Made by a program: the position numbers and the translations under genes | NCBI GenBank assembly: GCA_023213315.1 | Contig: JAKCPI010002630.1 | Span: forward strand, 31,563-95,562 | From: Euborellia annulipes | Taxonomy: Eukaryota > Arthropoda > Insecta > Dermaptera > Anisolabididae | DNA length: 64,000 nt | Direction of reading: 5' to 3' | In this document: piece after piece, positions 12,301 to 21,400 of the stretch | Layout: the number at the start of each line of letters is the position of its first letter | How positions within the stretch are numbered: the stretch's first letter is position 1 | Notes under the pieces: generated by a model | What the model saw: only the letters and a program-made list of their open reading frames with translations | Told to the model about the DNA's origin: nothing | Databases searched by the model: none

Positions 12301-12808
12301 TCATCTATAATTTCAATGACTTCTTTTTCATTATTTATACCATCCAGGATATCTTCTAGGATTTCATTTACATTCTTTTCAATATCATCTACTAAAATAG
12401 ATTTATCATCTTCTTTATCCTTTTCTAAATCATTTTCTTTTTTTCTTGGAATACCTCCACTTCATTGTCATTATTTTCCTCTTGTTTATTTTCTTCAATT
12501 GTCATATCCTCTTCCACACTTTTAGGCAATTGTTCGTCATTTGTTGGTTCGTTATCATCCTGAAATGGTTCATTTATCGTTTGTTCATCTTCATGTTCAT
12601 TTTCACTCGCTTCATTTTCTTCTTCTGCCTCCTCATTCCAGGAATCAACGATATCCATTTGATTGAGTAATTCTTCTTTATCAATATCATCTAACTCATC
12701 GTATTCTTTGTTCTATAAAGAATAAAATTGATTAATTAAATTAACAACAGGTTTTTATAATTTATTGAAAATAGAACTCACCTCTTCTTCGTTAACCTCA
12801 GTATCCAT
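2052..12808 (-). CDS. RS-rich, acidic and proline-rich nuclear-type protein (3' end not found)
   Basis: Not identified. Exons on the minus strand are 12808-12782, 12712-11815, 8627-8436, 6021-5844, 3481-3297, 2999-2909, 2814-2573 and 2184-2052, all with GT-AG borders and matching phases, giving at least 649 codons. The N-terminal part (to about residue 190) is rich in Glu, Asp and Asn. It is followed by a long Arg-Ser/Arg-Glu/Arg-Asp tract (motifs such as RRRSPIRRSP and RRSPKRRSRSLTPRSRR), typical of nuclear RNA-processing proteins. Later exons carry a polyproline segment (exon 3481-3297) and an ordered-looking segment with LLLRCEEALKAF and FSTQTDPFSSS. Exon 2 is open only if one base is restored in the T7 run at 12438-12444 (A7 on the coding strand); otherwise it stops at once. 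The introns carry four hammerhead-like inverted pairs and many MITEs. An RS domain suggests a splicing or mRNA-processing role, which is inference from composition. Confidence 0.7.
3720..4208. mobile_element. hAT-type MITE, 489 bp
   Basis: Ends TAGGGTTTATGC and GACAAGCCCTA form short imperfect terminal inverted repeats. The element is flanked by an exact 8-bp direct repeat, ATTTACAG, at 3712-3719 and 4209-4216. An 8-bp duplication with such ends is characteristic of hAT transposons. There is no transposase ORF, so it is non-autonomous. It lies in an intron of the RS-rich gene. Confidence 0.8.
4255..4436 (+). mobile_element. Retroposed insertion with 18-bp target duplication
   Basis: A 182-bp GC-richer segment lies between two exact copies of ATATGCGTTTTCTCATGT (4237-4254 and 4437-4454). 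Long direct repeats of this size are typical of LINE-mediated retroposition. The insert begins TAGCTCAGGGGCCC, close to a tRNA A-box, which suggests a tRNA-derived SINE or a processed RNA, but no clear B-box was found. It has no poly(A); the 3' end reads AAGGGTGAAGAAAG. Confidence 0.65.
4789..4833 (-). ncRNA. Hammerhead-like core, left arm of pair A
   Basis: Read on the minus strand: stem I GTTCA, CTGAGGA, one extra T, stem II GGGC with GCCC around an A/T loop, GAAACGTC, then TGGAC closing stem I (5 bp with one G-U). Identical in core to the right arm at 4971-5015. Confidence 0.65.
4971..5015 (+). ncRNA. Hammerhead-like core, right arm of pair A
   Basis: Stem I GTTCA (4971-4975), CTGAGGA, one extra T, stem II GGGC/GCCC, GAAACGTC ending at 5010, then TGGAC at 5011-5015. 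All invariant core positions of the hammerhead consensus CUGANGA...GAAA...UH are present; the extra base before stem II is the only departure. Confidence 0.65.
5225..5460 (-). pseudogene. Decayed Tc1/mariner-like transposase C-terminus
   Basis: Minus-strand conceptual translation in shifting frames gives a run like SLDRVMEAFIRRLEECVQRDGDHLH, with a C-terminal layout (AFIRRLEECVQRDG) typical of the last part of mariner-family transposases. There are stops and frame breaks, no start and no inverted repeats nearby, so it is a relic. It is richer in GC than the surrounding intron. Family assignment rests on motif resemblance only. Confidence 0.4.
6546..6612 (-). repeat. 3' fragment of tRNA-derived SINE family B
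   Basis: Minus strand reads GGGGTCTAAATGGCCTCCGATGCCGAAAAAGACCTTAAAAG followed by a poly(A), matching the 3' end of the fuller SINE at 45928-46078. The tRNA-like head is missing. Confidence 0.6.
6774..6813 (-). ncRNA. Hammerhead-like core, left arm of pair C
   Basis: Minus strand: stem I GGCC, CTGATGA (exact consensus), one extra T, stem II GGTC/GACC, GAAACGTT, GGCC. Three helices can form with ACGT as a self-complementary stem III. Confidence 0.7.
7032..7071 (+). ncRNA. Hammerhead-like core, right arm of pair C
   Basis: Stem I GGCC at 7032-7035 and 7068-7071; CTGATGA at 7036-7042; extra T; stem II GGTC and GACC around CTATATGC; GAAACGTT at 7060-7067. The very short palindromic stem III (ACGT) is the form reported for hammerheads that work best as dimers. 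Confidence 0.7.
7191..7566. mobile_element. Inverted pair of hammerhead-like repeats (pair D)
   Basis: Left arm 7191-about 7351, right arm about 7399-7564. Both end in AAGGAAGGTAGATCGGCAGCC or its complement. It abuts pair C directly and its right end is interrupted by the hAT element at 7567-8072, after which the palindrome continues (CTTAAGATTAAT). The right-arm hammerhead is at 7463-7509; the left-arm copy, at about 7248-7286, is less well paired. Confidence 0.7.
7463..7509 (+). ncRNA. Hammerhead-like core with U4 changed, right arm of pair D
   Basis: Stem I is long and perfect (TTTGGTC at 7463-7469 with GACCAAA at 7503-7509) and stem II is 6 bp (GGACGC/GCGTCC), followed by GAAACGTC. The core reads CCGAAGA instead of CUGANGA. 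The T-to-C change at an invariant position should reduce or abolish cleavage, while the helices are preserved. Confidence 0.6.
7567..8072. mobile_element. hAT-type MITE, 506 bp
   Basis: Ends CAGGGCCGGCGC and GCGCCGCCCCTG form 12-bp inverted repeats with one mismatch. The exact 8-bp duplication CTTAAGAT lies at 7559-7566 and 8073-8080. The interior is a tandem-like array of CCGCCCGCGGAAC and GGAACCAAAATTTTTTCC units, also seen at about 19040-19470, 24890-24960 and 42540-42700, so these belong to one repeat family. It is inserted in pair D. Confidence 0.85.
8073..8435. other. Intron sequence, nothing recognised
   Basis: AT-rich intron DNA of the RS-rich gene between the hAT element and the exon at 8436-8627. 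No gene or repeat structure was seen. Confidence 0.4.
9477..9706. mobile_element. hAT-type MITE, 230 bp
   Basis: Ends CATGGGGTACCAGG and CCTGGGTACGTCCATG are inverted. The exact 8-bp duplication ATTGAATA lies at 9469-9476 and 9707-9714. G and C runs inside resemble the CATGGGCGTAA elements at 41623-41749 and 42428-42953. Confidence 0.8.
9871..10163. mobile_element. hAT-type MITE of the TAGAGC end type, 293 bp
   Basis: Begins AGAGCCCTGCGGGTACGG and ends GAGGCTCTA. It is flanked by ACAGGAGTT at 9862-9870 and 10164-10172, i.e. an 8-9-bp duplication depending on where the end is drawn. The interior is rich in CGGGCGGGT units. A related fragment with the end GTGCGGAGCTCTA lies at 9053-9180. Confidence 0.75.
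10764..10804 (-). ncRNA. Hammerhead-like core, left arm of pair E
   Basis: Minus strand: stem I GTC/GAC, CTGATGA, one extra A, stem II GGCCG/CGGCC around GAATAT, GAAACGTC. The core is the exact consensus. Confidence 0.7.
10933..10976 (+). ncRNA. Hammerhead-like core, right arm of pair E
   Basis: Stem I TTTGTC with GACAAA (6 bp), CTGACGA at 10939-10945, one extra A, stem II GGCCG/CGGCC, GAAACGTC at 10963-10970. N7 is C, which the consensus allows. This is the best-paired copy in the first 20 kb. Confidence 0.7.
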
Positions 12809-13632
12809 CGTTTATGTATTTATTATTTCAAGATTTGTTTTAAAAGAATAAATTATTATGATGATCGTATAAACAAATTTTAATTTATGCACAATTAAAA
12901 AAAATAAGAAATATTCAATTTCTTAAATAGTTGTGATTTTATATAATTTCATTCGAATTATTAGTAAATATGGTGTTATTAAATTTTAATAATATACTAT
13001 AAAAGTAAATGCATACCATATTAAAAAATTAAACAGTAAATATAGTGAAAATATTTAAAATATTTAGAAACAATATATTCTGAAAATATACATATCATTA
13101 TCAATCAATATCTACCATAAATATATAATTTATTGAATAATGTTGATAAAATATTTTATGGTTCCATGACACGATTATTAGAATTATTAGTTTCGAAAAG
13201 CAACTGCCAGGGCGCAGCACACGAAAAAGTTATTTTCAAAAAGAATCGCAAGGAGCGCTCGCGTCGTTTTTGAACTTTTTCAAATTAATTATCCAAGTCA
13301 AATTATATGAAAATTTTAGAGATAAAATTAAATCACTAATCTCGTGACGACTAATACTTTCATTTTTTTCTTTTTAAATAAACTCTTTCCCTGATAAACT
13401 TTATATATATATATATATCTAGGCCCTAAGTTGCATATGCAGTCATTAAATATATTAATTTTCCCGCATTTTTTTCTATTAAATATTTTAGGTGACATTT
13501 GAGTCGATTTGAATTATTCATCTATCGAATATATGTATGATCTGTGATCGAATTATTCCTTTGAAATAATCTTTAATTACTTGTGATTTATTATTTATCA
13601 ATAAAAAATTATATTATTAATATTTAGAAAAA
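12809..13632. promoter_or_regulatory. Shared upstream region of the RS-rich and MBIP-like genes
   Basis: 824 bp separate two divergent start codons. The sequence is AT-rich with no ORF. No TATA or initiator element stands out, so the promoter role is inferred from position only. Confidence 0.4.
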
Positions 13633-15267
13633 ATGACTTTAGCACACGAAGTGTTGATCACGAGATTACCCTTAAAAATAGAGGATGCAATAAACAATTT
13701 AATTCCCTCGTCGGCTATGAATTTTGCTCTTTTTTCTACAACTTCTTTAGAGAGCTCACAAATTCCTAGCTTGACAGAAAATCAGTCAGAAAATCTAAAG
13801 ACACATTTAAAAAATATTTGTAAAGATCTACAATCAAACCGGGAACAAATTTCAAAAATAGTCATATATTTAAGGTAAAGGAATGTCATTTCATAAATTG
13901 ATTAGAATAAGAAGATCCCATAGAGAATTTAAGCAAAACAAAAATTCCTTTTCCAAATCGCGAAAAGCCCTTGCTTTCTACCAAAATAAAAAATTGCCAT
14001 ATGATCAATTTAAAGAAAAAATTATTTTCTTTCTAGATATGGATCTTTTGAAGCTTCACAAATAAATATTATCGTTGCGTTAACAGGATCAAGCGGTTTA
14101 GAAAACATCTTAACAGATACAGTCAAAATGATTAAAGAAAAAATTAAGATCTTTACTACATATCCACATAATTTGAATAAAGAAATTGGTAAGTAAAATT
14201 TATTAGAACAAAATATTGCAAATCCTGACTATATATACAATCTGGAAAAACAAGGCCAGAGGACATTTGAATTGTTGGAGTAATCATTCAAGCATGCGCT
14301 ATTATTATTATTAGTATTTGTTTACCTCAATAAAATCTTGCATTAGGAAAATTCGGAGTTGAGGTCAAATTAGATTAAACTCGATTTCAATTTCAGAACC
14401 GATCGCCCCCGAAGTGGATCCGTCGGTCTATCTAAATTCCCATCTTGTCCAAGTGAAGGCCTACAACGAAGAGCTGGATCGGCGAATTTGCGCTTTACAA
14501 AGGCACAAACGAGCCAACGTGGATTCAGCCAACATTCATGAATTCATCGTCGACGGCGGAGGCAAAAGATGTGCCCGGGTTTCTGCGCCTCTTCGCCGTC
14601 GCACAGCCGACATGCCAGGTCATCTTCTTATACGTCGAGTCTGTAACGAATCTGGACCACAAATCTTCTCTAACCCTAACGTGAAAGCGCATAATGCCAT
14701 CAACCAACGATTCGCTGCTGTTGAGGACAAATTGGGAATTGCTCCTCCGCCAATCCCTTCAGATATTTATCAACGAATACGTCAAGTGGAAGATAGACTT
14801 TTATCGTTGGAAGCATGCAGTCCTGAATATTTTTCAGGAAATGTTCATCTAGATAAAAAATTTAAAAATACTAGAAATTCAGATATAAAAAAGGTAAACA
14901 AAAATAATAATTATTTCGATACAACTTTATTTAATTTCCTATTTTCATATATATACGCCCGAGTTGTTCAAAGACCAAAAAACCTAATCCCAATCAATAT
15001 AAAACTCACAGAATTGACCCCATCGACAAGGTTTCCCTGTTTTCAGACCTCATAGGTGGCAATTTTTTTAAGGAAGAGGGACACCTGAGAGCCCCTCTGG
15101 GAAAGAGGCAAGAGAGCATCGTCCGCTGACCCAAATGAAAGAAATTATTTAAAATTTGATTTGTAGAAGTTTTTATAAATATTCTATATTCTTGTCATCC
15201 CCTCTACCCAAATTGAGATATTTAATTATTATTTAGTCATTGAAACGAAGAGATGTAGATTGTATGT

Positions 15268-15307
<40 letters not shown>

Positions 15308-16075
15308 CCTCTATTTTATTAAAATTAAAAACAAGAAATTTTTCATCTTTAATCTGAAAAATAGTGAAAACTTGACAAGATCATTTAATAAATTCTTCAA
15401 TAAATAATAAGAGATTACATGTCTATTAAATTAAGGGATTAAAGAAAAAAAAATGATAAAAATAGACAAATAACCTATTATTATTTACTGAGAATTTAAA
15501 ATATTTTGTTTTTAAATTTTGGTAGTCAGCTACTCCTTCCGGATAGGAAAATCTATAGTCCTATATAACAAATTTACCGCTATGGCTCAGAGTAAGTCTA
15601 ATGCATGCTCAAATATTTTTAAAAAGCACATATTAATGGGGGACAGAGGAGACCTAAACTGTAAGAGAAATAAATATACCCCTACACCCTGAAAAAATAA
15701 TAAATTGCCACTTAAGATGCCTTTCACTCTTTTCTTAGTCTTTCTAACAACTATCTCTGGTATCCCTTTATTCAAATTTTTTTATTAATAGAAATATGAA
15801 CTTTAAGAGCCGGTGTCATCGATTGGGATTAAGTTAATTAAAAAGTAATTTGCTTAGTTCCATTAAAGATCATATTTTTATTAAAAGCTTTTCTTAACTG
15901 AGAACTTGGTAGCCGAAATAACTTGGTTCGAGCGAACGCAGCGTTTTCTTTCTCTCCAACCACCCCTTGAAATTAACAACTTTTATTTTTTTTTTTTTAG
16001 GTGTACTCCACGGCAGATATAGACAAGAAAATTTTTGATTTGGAAAAGCTGTTATTTAATAATAAAAATAATTAA
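13633..16075 (+). CDS. MBIP: MoaE-like/MBIP fusion, probable ATAC-complex subunit
   Basis: Exons 13633-13874, 14037-14188, 14397-14893 and 16001-16075 give 321 aa. Residues about 132-321 match MAP3K12-binding inhibitory protein 1: ELDRRICALQRHK, then a Cys-containing block, RVCNESGPQIF, and IYQRIRQVEDRLLSLEACSPEYF (key words IYQRI..LED and SPEYF). Residues 1-131 look like a worn molybdopterin-synthase large subunit (MoaE): VLITRLPL near the start, then IVIYLRYGSFEASQINIIVALTG and a following helix. MoaE's usual His-Arg pair and the lysine-rich WKKE end are absent, so synthase activity is unlikely. In Drosophila a MoaE-type protein with an MBIP-like region is reported in the ATAC acetyltransferase complex; ATAC membership here is inference. 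The gene is head-to-head with the RS-rich gene. Confidence 0.8.
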
Positions 16076-16306
16076 TATTTAGAGACGCTAAGAAGAAGAA
16101 AAGAGTGTAAAATAAGATCGAACAAGATGTGATAAAAAACAGCAAGTATCCTTGATCTGTTTGTATATGTATATAATTATTAGAAGTTGAAAAAAAAATG
16201 AACGTTATTCGGGGCAAGTCATTATCTTTCAATCCATTGGGAATTTCAAAAAGATCGGATATCTTGCCTCCTGCAACAATCGATGTGACGGAGGGACAAT
16301 TGAGAC

Positions 16307-16520
16307 TTTTTTTTTTAACACACATTCACAGTCTTTTCGGCAACTCAGCCATATAAGACTACGATAATCGTTGTTATTTATAATATCTATTGGGGGTCCA
16401 GGCATTTCTATTTAAGTTATTTGATATCCAAATGGCTTAAATAAAATCATTGGACTGCCTGGGGGTTCGAACCCGCGACCCTTGGTATGGCGCTACAGAC
16501 TACACCAAACCCGAGAGCTC
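16307..16520 (-). mobile_element. tRNA-derived SINE, family A, full length
   Basis: Minus strand: tRNA-like head with A-box-like TTTGGTGTAGTCTGTAGCG and B-box GGGTTCGAACCC, a body (GATTTTATTTAAGCCATTTGG), the tail ATATGGCTGAGTTGCCGAAAAGACTGTGAATGTG and a poly(A). Flanked by AATTGAGAC at 16298-16306 and 16521-16529. The head, tail and target duplication together make this a secure SINE. Confidence 0.85.
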
Positions 16521-16999
16521 AATTGAGACCTGAAACTGTCCTTAATTGTCCGTGAGAAAATGAAGAAAAAGTTCTTTTTTTTTTTTTTTTTAATTCAACT
16601 TCATTTGTTATTTGTATATAATTATTTGTACTTTACGTTTTTATTTAAATAAATTGAATTTTTTAAATGCTTGTCGATTCTTACTATTCAAATTTTTCTA
16701 AACGGCCATTTCGGATTTACTTTCTATATATTTAAATATTTATAAATTTGTTGGCTCCTGGGGACGTGCCTTCGGTGCTAACCCTTTGCACCGGACCCTC
16801 GACCCACACGAAAAAAATACTCGCATTCTCCTATTCCTCCTAAGTTCGGGGAGGCCTTGGTTTGTCTGTCAATTAGCCTTCAGGGTGCGCGGCCAAAATC
16901 CGGACAAAAAAAAATGGAAAAATTTATTTATCACAGTCAATATTAAAGATACAAAAAAATGCTTTCATATTCCACTTAGGAGATCCTTTTTATTCAATA

Positions 17000-17350
17000 T
17001 AGCTGCGCCTCTATCATGCTGTCAATCCTCGCTTTAAAGAGCGTGCATGCAGTCTTCAAATGGCCGCAAACGCTGCCTGGGGGAGGCGATGTTGAGGTGC
17101 CTGGACTTGTAGGAAACGGTCCACACGTGGAACTCGAAAGGGTTCAGGTTGCGACTTTAGAAGGCCTTCGACCAAAAAATATCCACGGGGAGCCATTGTT
17201 GGATTAAATGACTTGTATAAGCACAGGTGCATCGTCTTGTTGGAAGAGAAGATGTACGGCCATACCCTCCATTCACGGATACATCTTAGGTACCCGAAGA
17301 ATCTCAAAATCTCGGTCGGCGTTCTTCCAGCACGAAGACTTTCCATCTAG
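17000..17350 (-). pseudogene. Decayed mariner-like transposase fragment
   Basis: In shifting minus-strand frames the sequence gives FQQDDAPVLIQVI, then WLPVDIFWSKAF and a NLNPFEFHVW block. This matches the mariner-family layout QQDNAP...(D/W)...PDLNPxDxxVW around the second and third catalytic acidic residues. Stops and frameshifts are numerous. It lies between the MBIP and ESS2 stop codons. Confidence 0.55.
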
Positions 17351-17460
17351 GCCGCTCTTGAATTGACAAACTCGGCCATTTTGATATTATTAAATAAAAA
17401 ATAAAGCCAACGGTTGATTATCAAATTAAATTTAAACAAAAAACTGTCTTGTTTATGAAT

Positions 17461-17491
<31 letters not shown>

Positions 17492-17544
17492 GGAATGGGT
17501 GCATAAGGTCCGAAGACCTATAATGACCAATAGTCACATGCAGC

Positions 17545-17805
17545 CAGGAAGAAAATAAAAACAAAAGGAGAAGCATAAAAGGGAAACTCAACTGCGGGAA
17601 CTGAGAAGATGCCTGTTGAGGTTAGACTTGAAAGTCTGAAGATTGTAGGTTTTGGGGAAGATAGACGCAGGGAGCTTGTTCCAATCACGGGAGGTCATGG
17701 GGACAAAGGAAGAATGAAATTGATTTGTTCTGTTAGTCGTGATCTGAACAGCATAGGGATGCTGGGAAGATGCCTCTCTTGTGTTCCGTGAATATGTTGC
17801 ATTGG
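17545..17805 (-). pseudogene. Non-LTR retrotransposon RT C-terminal fragment
   Basis: One minus-strand frame reads ...FVPMTSRDWNKLPASIFP, then KTYNLQTFKSNLNRHLL. This is the hallmark C-terminus of CR1/Jockey-group ORF2 proteins (RxWNxLP...FKxxLxxxL). It begins next to a GCAGCCAGGA motif that resembles the hammerhead-repeat terminus. Only the end of the ORF is present. Confidence 0.6.
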
Positions 17806-18417
17806 GTGGGATAATTGATATACAAATGAATACAGATATAAATGTTTTTTATATACAAATATTTACAATTCTAATTAATATAATTTATTGAACATTAAAA
17901 TAAATATTTATATATTAAAATTACCTTCTACCCCCTAACGAGAATGATAGTGTCGTCGTAAAAATCATGGAGCGTGGGTTCAGTTCCCAATCTAACTGAT
18001 TAAATATTTTTTTACAAATAAATATAGATATTTAGTTTTTTTTCTTTGAGAAGGGTGTTAACATAAATCATAAGAAATAGCATAAATTGATCCAATTTGT
18101 TTATATTTTTTGATTTATCTAAAATTTATTTTCAACTTAGCCGACCAACTTTTGGCTGGAAGCGAAACTTCTACCTCTGTGCTTGAGTCCAAAGCATATA
18201 ATCGTAAAAACAAATCAAATGTTACTAGAATTGTTATAATGTCCTCTCACTCCAATTTTTTAAACAGGGCCTTAAACTAAATCGAAGCTTTTTTATCGTT
18301 TTTAAAACAAAACGTCTAAAATCAAAATGTAATTTAAAAGAATTCAATTAAAATATAATAAATAAATGAAAATTTTAATTAAAAAGAAAAATATATATAT
18401 AGAAAAAAGAAAAATTT

Positions 18418-21400
18418 TTAAAAAAAGTCCACAGCTCTGGCTCTTGTTGGCATTGGCAATTTCAAAAGATTATCCGTAGTGAGATTTGTCGAACTCTCCG
18501 CTGAGGGATTTGGAGTTTTTGGTGAAATCATCAAATTAGAAGAATTATTTTTTGTTGTTGGCGTTCGTTTGGGTGTAGTAATTAATTTAGGCGTTAGACT
18601 ATTGGTTAAACCCTTTCGGGGTGAAAACGGAACTCGCTCTTCAGATCTTCGGTGTGGACTTGGACTATACGATGCTCTCAACTCCCGATCAGACAAAGAG
18701 CCTAGAAGAAAGGAAATAAACAAATTTAAAAATCACACCTCTGAGGGGGGGGGAGGGGGGCATGTCATTGTTGCCCCTCTCATCTTATTAATTGGACTAA
18801 ACGACAATTAGTTCCATTTTTTAAACACTCACACTTTTTTCCCATTCACACTCATTTCGGCAAATTAGGCCATATAAGACTTTTAGGTGATTAATATAAA
18901 TACCTAATGATCGTATTCTAGTCGTGGCAAGTTTCCTAGCTGCTGGTGACATTGTTTCAAGACGATCAAAGGTTTTTGTTGACCCAATTGATGGTGATGG
19001 AGATCTATAAAGAAAAAAATACATTTTAGGAGAATTAATAGACAGCATGATCTCAAAAATTTTTCGCAAGAAAAATTTTGATTTCGCGGAACATTTCCTC
19101 TTTGCAAAATGTTTTTCCAGCCGCGGAACCAAAATTTTTTCCGTGCGCCGTACGCGGAACATTCCCCTCTTTTGCGGAACCAGAAATTTTCCTCGTTCGT
19201 TAAAATATTTTGACTTTTTTTTTTTTTTAGAGAAGCAAAATTTTTTCCACCCGTGGGACCAACATTTTTTTTATGTGTCGTTCGCGGAACATTTCCCTCT
19301 TTCGCGGAACCCGAAATTTTTTCCAGCCGTTTAAATATTTTACCTTTTTTTTTTTAGAGACACGAAATTTTGCCCATCCACGGAACAATCCCTCTTTTGC
19401 TGTGCCTTAATTTTCGTGCTGCTGGGCCGAACAAACATTTCGAGGGGGGGGGCCCTTATAAACGCCCCTGTATCATACACTAGCAATATTATAATATATT
19501 TAGATAAAAATTAATTACCTAAGTAATTTGCTTATAGGCGTAGAACTTCCTAATTTAGAGCTTCTTTGGTTTGCTGCTGCCTTATCTGCCAGAGCTAATG
19601 CGAGTCTTTCTCTTTTTGCCGGCTCTGCAATTCTAAAAGTTGGGCCTCCAGCTAAGAGTGTTGCTCCGTGTTGGACCCGAGGCGTGTCAAGGCCATCCAA
19701 GCGGAAAGGGGTACCTTCGATTTCTCCCCAGGTCATTATCGGACTCTCACATACTCCTGGAAAAAGATTTCGAAGAATTAGTAATGAATAGAAAATCTCT
19801 AAAAAAACAAAACATCTCTATGGTAAGAAAGGGGGGCATAAGAATAAAGTTATTGAATGCATTTAAGGGGCTACGAGAGCGAAGTGGTTACGCATGTTTT
19901 TCCCGCTAAGATGGCGTTGTGTGTCATTAAAAGTATGCCCAAAAAATCAAGTAATTCAAAAATTTGCCAAGAGATGTCAGAATGGTAGCTAATAATATTT
20001 AATGCATTTGGTTGATTTTCATTGATCTTTTAACAATAAATACTTTATAAATGATATCATATAATATGAATCTTTTATGAAAGCATAAAAATATATAAAT
20101 ATAGGCCATTAGGCGATCGGCTGTTAGACTAGCCTGCCATCTATTGCAAGAATGCTGAACTAATTTGACAGTTGAATTTTAAATAAATCATCTAAGCTTA
20201 TTTTAAAACTTTCTTAATTAATATGTGATTAATAATAACGGTAAATTCATTTTTAAATTTAAAAAAAATTAAAGATTATTGGGACAGATTGTTTTTTTGT
20301 ATTTGCTTGATAACAAAAAAATTAATTACGATAATTTTTTAATAAGTCATTAAAAAAATTATAGCTCGATGTCCCAATAATCTCTTTATTATTTTCTTAA
20401 TTGGCCACCACTGGCATAATCAAATGCTTATTAACTATTTCTCTGAGATTTCAAATTTATATTGTTTTATTTACATTCTATGTTTGTATATTTTGATGCA
20501 TTGCTCATTTGAATGTTTTTCCATGTATGTTCACTTTTTTGCTCCCGGATCTGTAGAGCGGTGTAGATATTTTGCTTGCCCATCGCGCCTGTGCTCATGC
20601 CGCCCGCTCGTCTGTCTTTCGTTCAACTCGGGCGGGTCGGGAGTTCCGTTCTTTTGACTCTCTCTGGGCTCTTGTTGCGCGCGCAGGTTTTGCTTGTCTC
20701 TGCAGGAGGTCGCCCTCTGGTGGTCCCCTCCCTTTTTGGGTCGTCTGCGTGGTCGTCCGGGTTAGCGAACAATGTAAGCCCCATATCATTATCTATTTGT
20801 ATTACTATATTATTATATCACCCTCCCTTTATTTATTAAATTTTTCTATTTTTTATTTAATCCCACTTCTTATTCTGTCCTCTGTTTATTTATTGAATAT
20901 TTTTATTTTTTACATTATTCGACCTTTTGACAACTTATCACATTTTATCATTTCACATATCATTTTATTCTTTCACTATTTATTAAATCATTCCATTTTT
21001 TATTTTATTTTACCTCATGACAAGTTATTAAATGACATTATTTCTCGTTTTATCCTATCTACTGACCAACTGTTCAAACATTTTGAAAACATTTACCTTA
21101 TTTTACCCTCAAATTCTCACAAGCATTTGACCGCTTGTTTTTTGCGTTCATCTCATTGCCATGGCCGGTGTCCTTAATGTTTGTCATGTTAACGCTCAGT
21201 CCCTGTGTGCTCATTTTGATGACTTCAGGGAACATTTCGCCTCTGGTCAATTTCATATAGTGTGTATGAGTGAGACGTGGCTCAGACCAGCAATGGGGTC
21301 GGACGTCGTTCGTATGACGGATTACAACTTGTTCAGATGCGATAGGCTTACCAGAGTGGGGGTGGTGTTGGAGTTTATATCAGGGACTCTATGGGCTGTA

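Noticed and set aside
11908..12525. Plus-strand 205-codon ORF rich in Arg and Ser
   Set aside because: It is the opposite-strand shadow of the RS/RE tract of the minus-strand gene, which has proper exon borders and phase.
16741..17037. Plus-strand ORF 16786-17037
   Set aside because: Mixed GC and AT segments without motifs; it overlaps the edge of a transposase relic and has no splice context.
20572..21177. Plus-strand 201-codon ORF before the LINE endonuclease
   Set aside because: The first part is GC-rich and the rest is low-complexity Ile/Leu/Ser from AT-rich sequence. It lacks gag-like or zinc-knuckle motifs, so it cannot be supported as ORF1.
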